DNA of 25,870 nucleotides from Anaerolineae bacterium (GTDB lineage Bacteria; Chloroflexota; Anaerolineae; J102), in NCBI GenBank assembly GCA_026985975.1, contig JALSPL010000496.1:1-25870 (forward strand), given 5' to 3'. Numbering within the stretch: the first letter of the stretch is position 1; each line of letters starts with the position of its first letter. The notes beneath the pieces are model-generated. The model searched no databases, was not told where the DNA came from, and saw only the letters and a list, made by a program, of their open reading frames with translations. The translations under genes were made by a program, and so were the position numbers. Shown in pieces: positions 8,295 through 16,175 of the stretch.

Positions 8295-10181
8295 TCAGTG
8301 AATAATAAGTGCGCCGACCAATAGGGGATCGGCGACGCGCTGGCCCGTAGCCGCGTCATAAAACCCCGCCATCAGCCTATACTCGCCCGGGGGCAAATCC
8401 GCGGGCAGGTTCAATTGGAAGCCATCGACGATGACATCGCCCGGCCGCCACAGCGTCGATGGCAGATAGTCGCCGCCCGGGCGATGATCCTGGGCCTGCG
8501 CCACTTTCTCACCGGCGGCGTCGTAGAGATGCAAAAAGCTGTGCCAGGCCGCACTCGGGCGCTGCACATCTCGCCAGAAGATCGTGACATCCAGCGTCCC
8601 GCCCGGCTGCGCCCGGCCCGACCAGTCGATGCCCAGCCAGCGCAGATCGTCGGTGTAGGGGGCCTCGTAGCTATGGGCGGGCGCAGGCTGCGGCCCCATC
8701 ACCCGAAAGACGCCCACGCCCGCAGGCTGCACCCGATACAAGGCCTCGATGCCGGGCATGGGCTTGATGATGTAGACGGGACGTTGTGTGGCCAGGGCGC
8801 TCTTCAGGGTCATGTTCAGGTCGGCCCAGTCGGGCGTGGGCGCGATGAGAGGAAACAGGCCCAACATGCCGGGCGCGCGGTCATCGATTTGCTGCAAGTA
8901 AATCAGGGGAGCCATCTCATCCCGGTCGTTGCTCACCAGCAGGGCGTCATCGGCCAGGGGCTGGGCCAGGATGGTCTCCCATTGTTGGCGGGCGGCGCGA
9001 TCGTGACTGCGATCAATCTGGGCGTGATACTGCCGGAAGTGGAAAAAAGGCAGCGCCAGGGCCAGCAAAGGGACGGCCATCCAGTAAAGCCGCCAGCCGG
9101 GCGAAGTCATGCGGGTGAACGCCTCGACGATGTAGGCCAGGCCCAGGCCCAGCCACAGCGTGGCGATGAGATACAGCGGAATGTAGTACACTGCGATATC
9201 CCCGATGCCGTAAAAAAGATTGAACAACAGCAGCAGGATGAAACTGACGCCCGAGAGTGCCAGCGTCAGCCATTCGCCCTCGATGAGCAGCGCAGCCAGG
9301 CCCAGGAGGATGAGAGCCAGCCCAGCCCAGGTGAAATGCGTCAGAAAAAGCTGGCCCGCGGCGGCCAGGTGCGTCGTTAGCGGCGCACTGCCGATCTCGC
9401 CTGCAAAGCCGACGCCCAAAATGAAGCGTAAAACCCCGGCCACGCTGTTATCAAAGAGATGCAGCGTGTGTTCTGGCGATAGTTGCAGGGTGAGCCAGGG
9501 ACTGGCGGACGCCCGCAGGGGGATGTAGCCATAGAGCAGCAAGGGAGCCAGCAGCCAGGGCAGATTGCGCAGAACGCTTTGGGGGCGCAGCGCCTCGGGC
9601 CGGGCCAGGGCCAGGGTGATAACCACGCCCGGAATCAGGAAAATCGTGGTGAGGTGGTGCGTCAGGCTCAGGCCCAGCAACAACGCCACGGGCCACAAGG
9701 GCCAGGCGTCCCGTTCCCGGGCCGCAGCCAGGGTTGCGCCCAGGATGAGGGCGATAAAGGCTGCGTGCAGGGTATAGACTTCGGCCTGCGTGGCCTGAGA
9801 CCAAAAAGTGGGATTGGCCGCAAAGATCACCGTCGCGATCCCGGCCAGCCAGCCCGCGCCCCGGCGCCATTTCATGCGGGCGATGAGTCGTTCCAGGGCC
9901 TCGGCGCTGAACAGATAAAACGCGCCTACGGCTACGCCGCCCCACCAGGCGCTGAACAGATTGGCTCCCCACGCCGGATTACTCCGGAACGCCCGCTCCC
10001 AACCCCAGCCCAAGATGTGAAACAGAGGGTAGCCGGTGGGATGGCTCAGACCTGCCAAAGGCAACGTGAACTGAAATTCTCCGGCGTCGCCATAGAGCAG
10101 CCCAGGCGCAGCCGTCATTGCATAGACGACAAACGCGGCCAGGCCGAAAAGCAAAGCGGGAAGGAAGTTTTTGCTACGCAT
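8295..10181 (-). CDS. DUF2723 polytopic membrane protein (protein O-mannosyltransferase-like, GT-C fold)
   Basis: The 628-residue product has about 12 membrane helices. The first extracytoplasmic loop carries YGDAGEFQ (residues 30-37) followed by LSHPTGYPLFH (45-55). This is the DUF2723 signature, whose acidic residue corresponds to the catalytic Asp/Glu of GT-C glycosyltransferases. After the last helix a soluble beta-sandwich (about 495-628) lies outside the membrane. The likely role is transfer of a sugar from a polyprenyl-phosphate donor to an exported acceptor; the DPM1-like and ALG5-like genes in the window could make such donors. The start codon abuts a heptad repeat arm that is pyrimidine-rich in this orientation, so no Shine-Dalgarno exists. 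Confidence 0.85.
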   Translation of the reverse strand: MRSKNFLPALLFGLAAFVVYAMTAAPGLLYGDAGEFQFTLPLAGLSHPTGYPLFHILGWGWERAFRSNPAWGANLFSAWWGGVAVGAFYLFSAEALERLIARMKWRRGAGWLAGIATVIFAANPTFWSQATQAEVYTLHAAFIALILGATLAAARERDAWPLWPVALLLGLSLTHHLTTIFLIPGVVITLALARPEALRPQSVLRNLPWLLAPLLLYGYIPLRASASPWLTLQLSPEHTLHLFDNSVAGVLRFILGVGFAGEIGSAPLTTHLAAAGQLFLTHFTWAGLALILLGLAALLIEGEWLTLALSGVSFILLLLFNLFYGIGDIAVYYIPLYLIATLWLGLGLAYIVEAFTRMTSPGWRLYWMAVPLLALALPFFHFRQYHAQIDRSHDRAARQQWETILAQPLADDALLVSNDRDEMAPLIYLQQIDDRAPGMLGLFPLIAPTPDWADLNMTLKSALATQRPVYIIKPMPGIEALYRVQPAGVGVFRVMGPQPAPAHSYEAPYTDDLRWLGIDWSGRAQPGGTLDVTIFWRDVQRPSAAWHSFLHLYDAAGEKVAQAQDHRPGGDYLPSTLWRPGDVIVDGFQLNLPADLPPGEYRLMAGFYDAATGQRVADPLLVGALIIH

Positions 10182-10632
10182 GGAGAATGAAGAATGGAGA
10201 ATGGGGTTTAGGTGCGGTTTTGTTTGCTTGTGATGAGGATAGACGAAAGGATTTTTCTTATCTGCTGGGTTTCATCCTGTAAATCGGCCATTTTCTCAGT
10301 TGGAACAATATCGGCTTTCACCAGAAGATGCAGCCAATAAGCCGTTTCGAGAGTTTCTTTGTGGGCAATGGACATTTTGGCAATAAAATCGGCTTTGCTT
10401 TGCGCTCCCTGCGCTTCATGAACGTTGGCTCCGATCGATGTCCCTGACCGCAGTAATTGTCTCCCCAGGATACGACCAACATTATCATTCTGAATGTAAC
10501 GATATAGCTTGATGATCTGCAGCGCATACGCCGATGTTCGATGCACAATCTCATTGGATCGCGTCAGTTCTTTGGCCATTCTTCATTCCGTCCTTTTTCA
10601 TTCTACATTTTTAACTCTTCACTCTTCATTTT
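10178..10632. mobile_element. Candidate cassette: S23-type ORF between inverted heptad arrays
   Basis: The left arm is four 7-mers of the GAATGGA type (10178-10205), the first overlapping the start codon of the DUF2723 gene. The right arm is eight degenerate 7-mers of the CATTCTT/TCATTCT type (10577-10632), the complement of the left unit. GAATGAAGAATGG at 10185-10197 is exactly inverted at 10576-10588. The right arm contains both the ATG of the S23-type gene and the TGA of the large upstream gene (10626-10628). The array thus fills the whole space between two neighbouring reading frames. That it is mobile is inferred. Confidence 0.5.
10208..10579 (-). CDS. Four-helix-bundle protein, S23/TIGR02436 family
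   Basis: The 123-residue product shows the family pattern: an N-terminal helix leading to SAYALQIIKLYRYIQ, then LLRSGTSIGANVHEAQGAQSK, a third helix with KETLETAYWLHLL and a C-terminal helix. This family includes the ORF inside 23S rRNA intervening sequences of Leptospira and relatives of the Avd protein of diversity-generating retroelements. Biochemical function is not established; a basic surface suggests nucleic-acid binding. No reverse transcriptase or variable repeat is nearby, so an Avd role is not supported. The purine-rich heptad arm directly before the ATG contains AAGGA. It interrupts two glycan-related membrane genes in the same orientation. Confidence 0.9.
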   Translation of the reverse strand: MAKELTRSNEIVHRTSAYALQIIKLYRYIQNDNVGRILGRQLLRSGTSIGANVHEAQGAQSKADFIAKMSIAHKETLETAYWLHLLVKADIVPTEKMADLQDETQQIRKILSSILITSKQNRT

Positions 10633-13562
10633 ATTGACAGCCAATCAAAGGCTGCGGCCAGGGTGCGGAAATCGCCCGAGACTTCCAGATACGCGTCCGT
10701 TGGGGCGATGATCTCGGCCGCTGAGCCAGGAGGCGTCCCCGCCACGCCCACCAGCGCCTGGGCCCGGCCAGCGAGCTGATCGGGAGAGGACGCCGATGAT
10801 CCCAGTCGTTGCAGCGCCTGCACCAGCGCCGGGCTGACGAAATCCCCTGCGCTCCCCCGGGTGGCGATGAGTGCGATGCGGCCCGCCGGTATCTGATCGA
10901 GATAGTTCACCAGTCGCTCAACCTCGTAGGCGTTGGCCACGGTGTCGAAACCCTGCTTATCCAGCACCCGACCGCTTTTCGGGTCCAAAACGGTGACGTT
11001 ATAACCGCGGCGACCGAAGGAGGCGTCGGTCTGCTGGCCCGAGCCGTCGGTCAGGGTGATAAAGGCCTGATCGAAAGCGTGGATGGCGATGTTCACCGGG
11101 CTTTGCACGCCCGTTTTGCCGATCATTGCCTGCTGCAATTTTTGGCGGGGGCTTTCCGCATATTTGAAATAAAACCACAGATGATTGACGCCCGGCCGCG
11201 GCGTGATGTCGAATTCGTATTCATGCCATCCGCGGCTGAGGACAGTGGTCGCGACGGTCTTGCCGTTGAGCTTGAGGGCGAGATGCTGCTCGGGCGCATC
11301 GGGCCAGGTGAAGGGCTGGGCGCGAAAGCGAAGCTGGCGGGGCGTTGCGTCCTCGCTGCGGAAAATGATCTGTGCGCGACGACCGCTGGCCCAGACGCCA
11401 TCTGCTCCCCCCACATCGGGCTCATCCCCGGCCCAGCCCCCGGCCCGCCACAGATCGGTGTTCTGTGCGCCGAAATCCAGCGTCAGAGGCAGGGGGGCGC
11501 CCGGCGTCACCGCGTAAATCTGGATGCCGTCCTCGGCGATGATGGGCGCTTCGCTGTGGGGAATGAGGTCCAGCGCGGTCTGCTGACCGTCCCGCCAGGC
11601 GTCGGCGTAGGGCAAACGGCCCGGCACGGGAGGCAACATCATCAGATAACGCACCCCCCACAGCGTGATGACGTCATCGACCTGGGCCCGGGCCGCGGCC
11701 AGCGTCGTCTCATCCGCGGAATGCCCGGTTTCAGCGTCGGCGATGGCCTGCACCAGGGGCAAGCGGGCGAAATAGTCGAACTTGATGGGCGGGTTGCGGG
11801 AGGTGTTGCCCGAGATGATAGGCTTGTGATGCGCGGTCATGTAGTATTGGGCCTGGGTGCGCTCCACGCCCAGCACGCCAAAACTGTTGCGCCAGCCCAT
11901 GGGGATCTGTAGCACCGCGCCATCGGGTTGGGCCGCGAGCTGCCGGATTGCGGCGGGGATGCGGGCGTCGGTGGTGGGCAGGGGCATGGCCGCGTGCTCG
12001 ATAAAAATCCCTGACGCCAAAATCGCTGTTATCCCAAAACTGATCCATCGCATCCTCTCTGACTTCTTTTCTGAGGAGACCGAGGACCGGGGACCGGAGA
12101 CCGACCGTATTGTCTTTTTCCGTCCTCCGTCTCCGGTCATCGGTCCGGATGCAAAATCCTCGGCCACCAGGCCTTGATGGCGTCGGATCAGTGTTATGAG
12201 TATCCAATACGTCCCCCAGGCAGCCAGCATGGCCAGCGTCAGCATCAGCACGATGCTCCAACGATTGGCGGTGCGATTACCCTTGACGAAGGGGATGTAA
12301 TGCAACAGGATGAAGGGCATAGGAATGGAAGTTTCCAGCCCATCGAAATTGTAGAGAATGCGTCCGTGGATTTGCAGCAACGGCCCCAGGGTGAACAGGC
12401 CCGAGAAGATGGCGGCGATGACCCAGCCCCGGGCCTTCTTCCAGGCCGCTGCGGCGCCGATGAGCGCCAGGCCCGCGGTCACATAGCCCAGGAACACCGT
12501 GTTCACATCCCGGAAGGGCGCAGTTCCCTCTTGCACGGCCCGCAGCCGCGCAGGCCAATCCGTCCCCCAAATGGGATGCAGAGCGGTGGGAGTAAACCAG
12601 CCCGCCAGGTCGGCGGAGAGTTTCAGGGCGTCGCCCCAGCCCCGCAGCAGAAATCCGGCGTGGAGCATGGCCTTCACCGTCTCCAGAAAGTAGGGCAGGG
12701 TGAGGAGAACGGCCACAGCGCCAATCATCGCCAAGGCCGCCCAACGCCGCCCCACGCTTCGCGTTTCACCAATTTCTTCGTCTTGCTCTGCGCCTTTGCG
12801 CCTTTGCGTGAGGCTAAAGAGGGCGTCGCGCAGCGGGCGGGTCAGCAGCAAACAGAGCCCCAAAAAGGCCATGAATACGCCGTATTGCATATCCACCAGC
12901 AGATTCATGGCCCCGAACAGCCCGGCCATGCCCGCATCGCGCCACGCGGGCCGTCGCATCGTCCGCAGCAGATAGAGGACGAAATAGGGTAAAAACACCC
13001 AGCTCTGGATGTTGTAATGCCCGATGGCCAGATAGATCATGCGGTTGCTGGCGAAGGCGTAAATCATCGCGGCGACGATTGCCGCCAGACGGATGGTGGA
13101 TAGCGAGTATTGGATATTGGATATTGGATATTGGATATTGGGGCGCTGGCGTGAATATCCAGTGCCAACTGTCCAGTATCTCAATCCCCACACCGCCAGC
13201 AGATAGGCTCCAAAGCCCGAAAAGATGATAGTGAGAAGATTGAGGATGTTCGAGGCGAAGGGCCAGTTGGCCGCCACGCCCAGAGGCAAAGCCAGAATCG
13301 CCGCCATCAAATTATAGGAATAGAGGATCAGCTCCATGCCCAGGGGATAGAAGATGTTCTGGCTGAAGAAAATGCTGCTGTGCAGGTCCAGAGCCGCGTG
13401 CTTGAGCCACCACATGGACCAGATGAAGGTGTATTCATCGTAGGCCCAGGTGTCGGAGCCGGGGACGCGCGTCGACAGATGCCGCAGCACGGGCCAGGCG
13501 GCGATGGCGGCAAGGATGGCCAGGAGACCCAAAAGCCAAAAACGAAGACGGTTGAAACGCAT
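10626..13562 (-). CDS. Large polytopic membrane protein, GT-C/YfhO-like, with C-terminal ILEI domain and three repeat-derived inserts
   Basis: The 978-residue product has about 12 membrane helices (residues 8-520), an acidic first loop around residues 34-45 as in GT-C glycosyltransferases, and a large extracytoplasmic part. Residues 700-815 form a beta-sandwich. Residues about 825-950 match the ILEI/FAM3 domain (GRRGYNVTVLD, then FDT, ERLVNYLDQIPAGRIALIAT). No exact enzyme activity can be assigned. Three hydrophilic inserts, around residues 131-158, 248-273 and 463-503, are translations of interspersed repeats kept in frame. The stop codon lies inside the heptad arm next to the S23-type gene. 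It is divergent from the PP2C gene with a 124-bp gap. Confidence 0.8.
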   Translation of the reverse strand: MRFNRLRFWLLGLLAILAAIAAWPVLRHLSTRVPGSDTWAYDEYTFIWSMWWLKHAALDLHSSIFFSQNIFYPLGMELILYSYNLMAAILALPLGVAANWPFASNILNLLTIIFSGFGAYLLAVWGLRYWTVGTGYSRQRPNIQYPISNIQYSLSTIRLAAIVAAMIYAFASNRMIYLAIGHYNIQSWVFLPYFVLYLLRTMRRPAWRDAGMAGLFGAMNLLVDMQYGVFMAFLGLCLLLTRPLRDALFSLTQRRKGAEQDEEIGETRSVGRRWAALAMIGAVAVLLTLPYFLETVKAMLHAGFLLRGWGDALKLSADLAGWFTPTALHPIWGTDWPARLRAVQEGTAPFRDVNTVFLGYVTAGLALIGAAAAWKKARGWVIAAIFSGLFTLGPLLQIHGRILYNFDGLETSIPMPFILLHYIPFVKGNRTANRWSIVLMLTLAMLAAWGTYWILITLIRRHQGLVAEDFASGPMTGDGGRKKTIRSVSGPRSSVSSEKKSERMRWISFGITAILASGIFIEHAAMPLPTTDARIPAAIRQLAAQPDGAVLQIPMGWRNSFGVLGVERTQAQYYMTAHHKPIISGNTSRNPPIKFDYFARLPLVQAIADAETGHSADETTLAAARAQVDDVITLWGVRYLMMLPPVPGRLPYADAWRDGQQTALDLIPHSEAPIIAEDGIQIYAVTPGAPLPLTLDFGAQNTDLWRAGGWAGDEPDVGGADGVWASGRRAQIIFRSEDATPRQLRFRAQPFTWPDAPEQHLALKLNGKTVATTVLSRGWHEYEFDITPRPGVNHLWFYFKYAESPRQKLQQAMIGKTGVQSPVNIAIHAFDQAFITLTDGSGQQTDASFGRRGYNVTVLDPKSGRVLDKQGFDTVANAYEVERLVNYLDQIPAGRIALIATRGSAGDFVSPALVQALQRLGSSASSPDQLAGRAQALVGVAGTPPGSAAEIIAPTDAYLEVSGDFRTLAAAFDWLSIK
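12078..12146. repeat. Heptad inverted-array element inside the 978-residue gene (GACCGGA type)
   Basis: Four 7-mers of GACCGGA type (12078-12105), a 13-nt spacer, then four 7-mers of TCCGTCT/TCGGTCC type (12119-12146) complementary to them. It is translated as the hydrophilic insert near residues 463-503 between two membrane helices. Confidence 0.7.
12754..12821 (-). repeat. Octamer repeat (CGCAAAGG type) inside the 978-residue gene
   Basis: On the minus strand a CACGCAAAGG-CGCAAAGG-CGCAGAG run (period 8) is translated as the charged insert beginning SLTQRRKGAEQ. The same octamer motif forms the core of the 151-bp element elsewhere in the window, but the terminal inverted repeats of that element are missing here. 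Confidence 0.6.
13108..13183. repeat. Heptad inverted-array element inside the 978-residue gene (TATTGGA type)
   Basis: Five 7-mers, four perfect TATTGGA and one TATTGGG (13108-13142), a 13-nt spacer, then four degenerate inverted 7-mers of TATCCAG type (13156-13183). It is translated as the N/I/Q/Y/P-rich insert near residues 131-158, between two membrane helices. Confidence 0.75.
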
Positions 13563-13670
13563 GTGGAGGAAGCTGGGTTCAGTAATTCAGGATATGGCGT
13601 TCAGCGCATCATTGACAATTGCCAATTCTCCAGGATCGTACCACAGCGCAAGGGAAATCCCAACGTTTTA

Positions 13671-13679
13671 TGATATACT
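13671..13679 (+). promoter_or_regulatory. Extended -10 promoter of the PP2C gene
   Basis: TGA-TATACT ends 7 nt before the ATG at 13687, with no Shine-Dalgarno, so the mRNA is predicted to begin at the start codon. An overlapping TATGAT lies at 13669-13674. Confidence 0.5.
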
Positions 13680-13686
13680 TCCGCCT

Positions 13687-15165
13687 ATGCACACTCTTTA
13701 CGCTGTTCAAACCCGCACGCATCCCGGCAAAGTGCGGGAGAATAATGAAGACGCCTTCGGTTCGGTGCTGGATTGGCGCGAAAAACTGGGGCTAAGCGAT
13801 GAAATTTTGCAGCTGCGCGGGCATCTTTTTGCCGTGGCCGATGGCATGGGCGGGCACGCCGCGGGCGAGATTGCCAGCAATCTGGCCATCGAGACGCTTT
13901 TCACCGAGTATTACACAGGCCCGTGGCAGGGTCCGCGGGCCACCTTGGCTGCGGCCATCTCCGCCGCCAATCAAACCATCTTCGAGATGGCGGGGGCCAA
14001 TGCGGAGATGTCGGGCATGGGCACCACGCTTGTGGCGGCGTTGTATCAGCCAGAGCAGGGGATGATCGTCAATGTCGGGGACAGCCGGGCCTATTTATTT
14101 CGCGCTGGCAAAATCACTCAGGTGACGCGAGATCATTCCTGGGTGGCGGAGCAGGTCAACAGTGGTATTCTCACTGCCGAAGAAGCGGCTCATCACCCTT
14201 TCCGCAATGTCATCACCCGATCGCTGGGTAATGAAGCGCATGTCGAGCCGGCGTTTTTTCAATTGCCGCCCCAGCCCGGAGACACGCTGCTGCTTTGCTC
14301 TGATGGTCTCAGCAATCAGGCGTCGGACAAAGAGATGGCGAGCATCCTGCAGGCATATCCGCTGGATGAAGCCGCGGACCGATTGGTGGAGCTGGCCCTG
14401 AAGCGCGGCGCGCCCGATAACGTCACGTTGATTCTTATTCGCGTCGAGGGAGGCGTGCAGCGACGATCCAAATCCTTCCTGCCCTGGCTGGCGCTGGTGG
14501 CCGCCGTGATCATTCTGGGCGGCTTTGTGTTCTGGTCGCTGGGCCGACAATCCGCCTCGCCGACAGCGCCAACAGAAACGCCCGGCGTGCCTATCGCCAC
14601 CTATACGCCCGTTGTGACGAACGAGACTCGATCACTTTCCCCGACTCCTGCCATCAAACCGGCGGCAACGCCCTCCCCCGCCTCAGCGGAAAACGCTTCG
14701 ATCTCCGTCAGAGTAGCTTCACCCGTCGATGTGGCGACTATCGGCGTCAAAGACGCGATTTTTCTATCCGCCCAAAAGTCTGATGCCGGGGCCCCTCTGT
14801 ATTTTGTCTCGGGCGAGGCGACTATCGATCCCGCCTCTGAGGATGAAGGCGTCGATGAGTTGGTGATCGGCGCCAACAATGATGCGGGTGATGCGATTTC
14901 TTTCTCCGCCACGTTGGATAAATCGCATTATGTCATCACACGCCCTCCCGCCGGAGGCCGGTTGACGCTGATCGGGTATATGCAACCGACTCAGGGCGGG
15001 AAGGTGATAGAGCCTCTGTTGTTGCTGGCGCCTTACAGTGCTGACAATCAGTTTGTCGTTTTGTGGGAAAAAGATGATGATGCAATCCAGACGTTTTGGA
15101 AGCAGTTTGGATTGAATGGCGTCGTGCGCAACGAGTTGGGCTCGACTATCATGCAATTGAATTGA
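13687..15165 (+). CDS. PP2C-family Ser/Thr protein phosphatase with membrane anchor and exported C-terminal domain
   Basis: The 492-residue product carries the metal-dependent phosphatase motifs: REN-NED at residues 17-22, DGMGGHAAGE at 52-61, GTT and GDSRAYLFR at 112-139, CSDGLSN at 204-210 and DNVTLIL at 244-250. A transmembrane helix at 264-287, a Ser/Thr/Pro-rich linker (290-340) and an extracytoplasmic domain of about 150 residues follow. The family reverses Hanks-type kinase phosphorylation in many bacteria; no kinase is in this window. The start at 13687 is chosen over an upstream in-frame ATG at 13450, which would overlap the divergent gene and lies before the promoter. It could be leaderless. 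The exported domain is unrecognised. Confidence 0.9.
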   Translation: MHTLYAVQTRTHPGKVRENNEDAFGSVLDWREKLGLSDEILQLRGHLFAVADGMGGHAAGEIASNLAIETLFTEYYTGPWQGPRATLAAAISAANQTIFEMAGANAEMSGMGTTLVAALYQPEQGMIVNVGDSRAYLFRAGKITQVTRDHSWVAEQVNSGILTAEEAAHHPFRNVITRSLGNEAHVEPAFFQLPPQPGDTLLLCSDGLSNQASDKEMASILQAYPLDEAADRLVELALKRGAPDNVTLILIRVEGGVQRRSKSFLPWLALVAAVIILGGFVFWSLGRQSASPTAPTETPGVPIATYTPVVTNETRSLSPTPAIKPAATPSPASAENASISVRVASPVDVATIGVKDAIFLSAQKSDAGAPLYFVSGEATIDPASEDEGVDELVIGANNDAGDAISFSATLDKSHYVITRPPAGGRLTLIGYMQPTQGGKVIEPLLLLAPYSADNQFVVLWEKDDDAIQTFWKQFGLNGVVRNELGSTIMQLN

Positions 15166-15271
15166 GGCGCCGCCCTCTCATCGGCGTTAGCGCCAAAGCA
15201 TTCTCTGAGACGGCCATCCCGCCTGAATCAGCGCATATCGCACATTTCACGCTTGGTAACCGTCTAAAAAC

Positions 15272-15422
15272 GGCTCTCCTGAAAAAAGGCCGGAATCAAC
15301 AGCGGCGGCAGAGAAAACAGCAAAAATGATGGGGTTTCCCCCGATTTTTCTTGACGAAATCCTGGTATTTTTCTTTGCGGCTTTGTGACTTTACGTGAGA
15401 TCAATCTTTTTTCAGTTGATCC
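15272..15422 (-). mobile_element. 151-bp terminal-inverted-repeat element, copy A (inverted)
   Basis: This is the reverse-complement copy of the elements at 20207-20357 and 22102-22252, with exactly the same length. The ends share CTGAAAAAAG in inverted orientation, and CGTCTAAAA outside the left end is mirrored as TTTTAGACG outside the right end. It carries the inner AGAAAACAGC and GGGGTTT segments and the octamer-type core. It occupies most of the 283-bp gap between the PP2C and FFLEELY genes. No ORF. Confidence 0.75.
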
Positions 15423-15448
15423 AATTTTAGACGCTCTCTTATCGCCCC

Positions 15449-16171
15449 ATGACCGAAACGCTTTCCGCCAAAGATGCGGCCCGATTGGTCGCAGCTTTAC
15501 GCAAACATGATGAACTCAGCCATCGCCGCGTTGGGCCGGGCGAATTGCCGCCCGCGATGGCCCTGCTGCGGGCCTGGCAGGCGCGGCGGCTGGCCCGCAC
15601 CTACGCCGATTTCCTGGCCGACGACCGTTACGCCCCGGCATGTCGTTTTTTCCTGGACGAAATTTATGCCCCCAGAGATTTTTCGCAACGCAACACCGAC
15701 ATCATCCGCATCCACGATTTCATGATGAAGTTCATTCCCGCCCGGGCGCTGAAAACCCTGACCCTGGCCATCGAACTCAATCATTTCACCGAAGCGCTGG
15801 ATGATAAACTACTGCGCGTTTTGCTGGACGAAGTCGGAATGACTGACAGCCTTTCGGAGGAGCAATACGCGGAAGCCTATCGTTTGTGCGACAATTATGA
15901 CGATCGGGTGAAGCAAATCGATATGATCGTCGCCATCGGCCGGGATCTGGAAAAATTGGTGCGGCATCGCACCATCGGCTGGACGCTGCGCCTGGCCCGC
16001 GGGCCCGCCTATCGAGCGGGCTGGAATGAACTCCAGGATTTTTTGGAGCATGGCTATAGCGCGTTTCGCCACATGGGCAATGCCGACAAATTCCTCAACG
16101 CCGTACATGATAGGGAGTTGCAGATTCTGAACAACATTTACAGCGGCAAACCGCAGCCGTTCGACATCTGA
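15449..16171 (+). CDS. FFLEELY-motif protein
   Basis: The 240-residue product has the defining motif as FFLDEIYAPRDFSQRN (residues 67-82), inside an all-helical sequence without membrane segments. The remainder (LTLAIELNHFTEALD near 103-117, EQYAEAYR, and WTLRLARGPAYRAGW) fits the same uncharacterised family, which is common in proteobacteria. No function is known and no catalytic residues stand out. It may be a single-gene unit: the 151-bp element precedes it and it converges on metF with 4 bp between stop codons. No ribosome site is visible before the ATG. Confidence 0.75.
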   Translation: MTETLSAKDAARLVAALRKHDELSHRRVGPGELPPAMALLRAWQARRLARTYADFLADDRYAPACRFFLDEIYAPRDFSQRNTDIIRIHDFMMKFIPARALKTLTLAIELNHFTEALDDKLLRVLLDEVGMTDSLSEEQYAEAYRLCDNYDDRVKQIDMIVAIGRDLEKLVRHRTIGWTLRLARGPAYRAGWNELQDFLEHGYSAFRHMGNADKFLNAVHDRELQILNNIYSGKPQPFDI

Positions 16172-16175
16172 TGCG

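Noticed and set aside
8415..9380. Long plus-strand frame of 321 codons
   Set aside because: It lies wholly opposite the DUF2723 gene, is rich in Gly/Arg/Gln without any domain pattern, and is an antisense frame typical of GC-rich coding DNA.
10208..10579. Avd of a diversity-generating retroelement
   Set aside because: No reverse transcriptase, template repeat or variable repeat is seen near the four-helix gene.
10809..11912. Plus-strand frame of 367 codons
   Set aside because: Antisense to the 978-residue gene, which has helices and an ILEI domain; the antisense product has no recognisable features.
13108..13183. CRISPR-like or simple microsatellite array
   Set aside because: Units are 7 nt with no spacers, the second half is inverted, and it lies inside a coding frame.
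13612..13617. TTGACA as -35 of the PP2C gene
   Set aside because: It is too far from the TATACT box (56 bp), and the sequence 17 bp after it (ATCGTA) is a poor -10.
15272..15422. 151-bp element as a plain bidirectional terminator
   Set aside because: The T-tract/A-tract ends are 120 bp apart, and copy B lies upstream of a gene start rather than after a gene.
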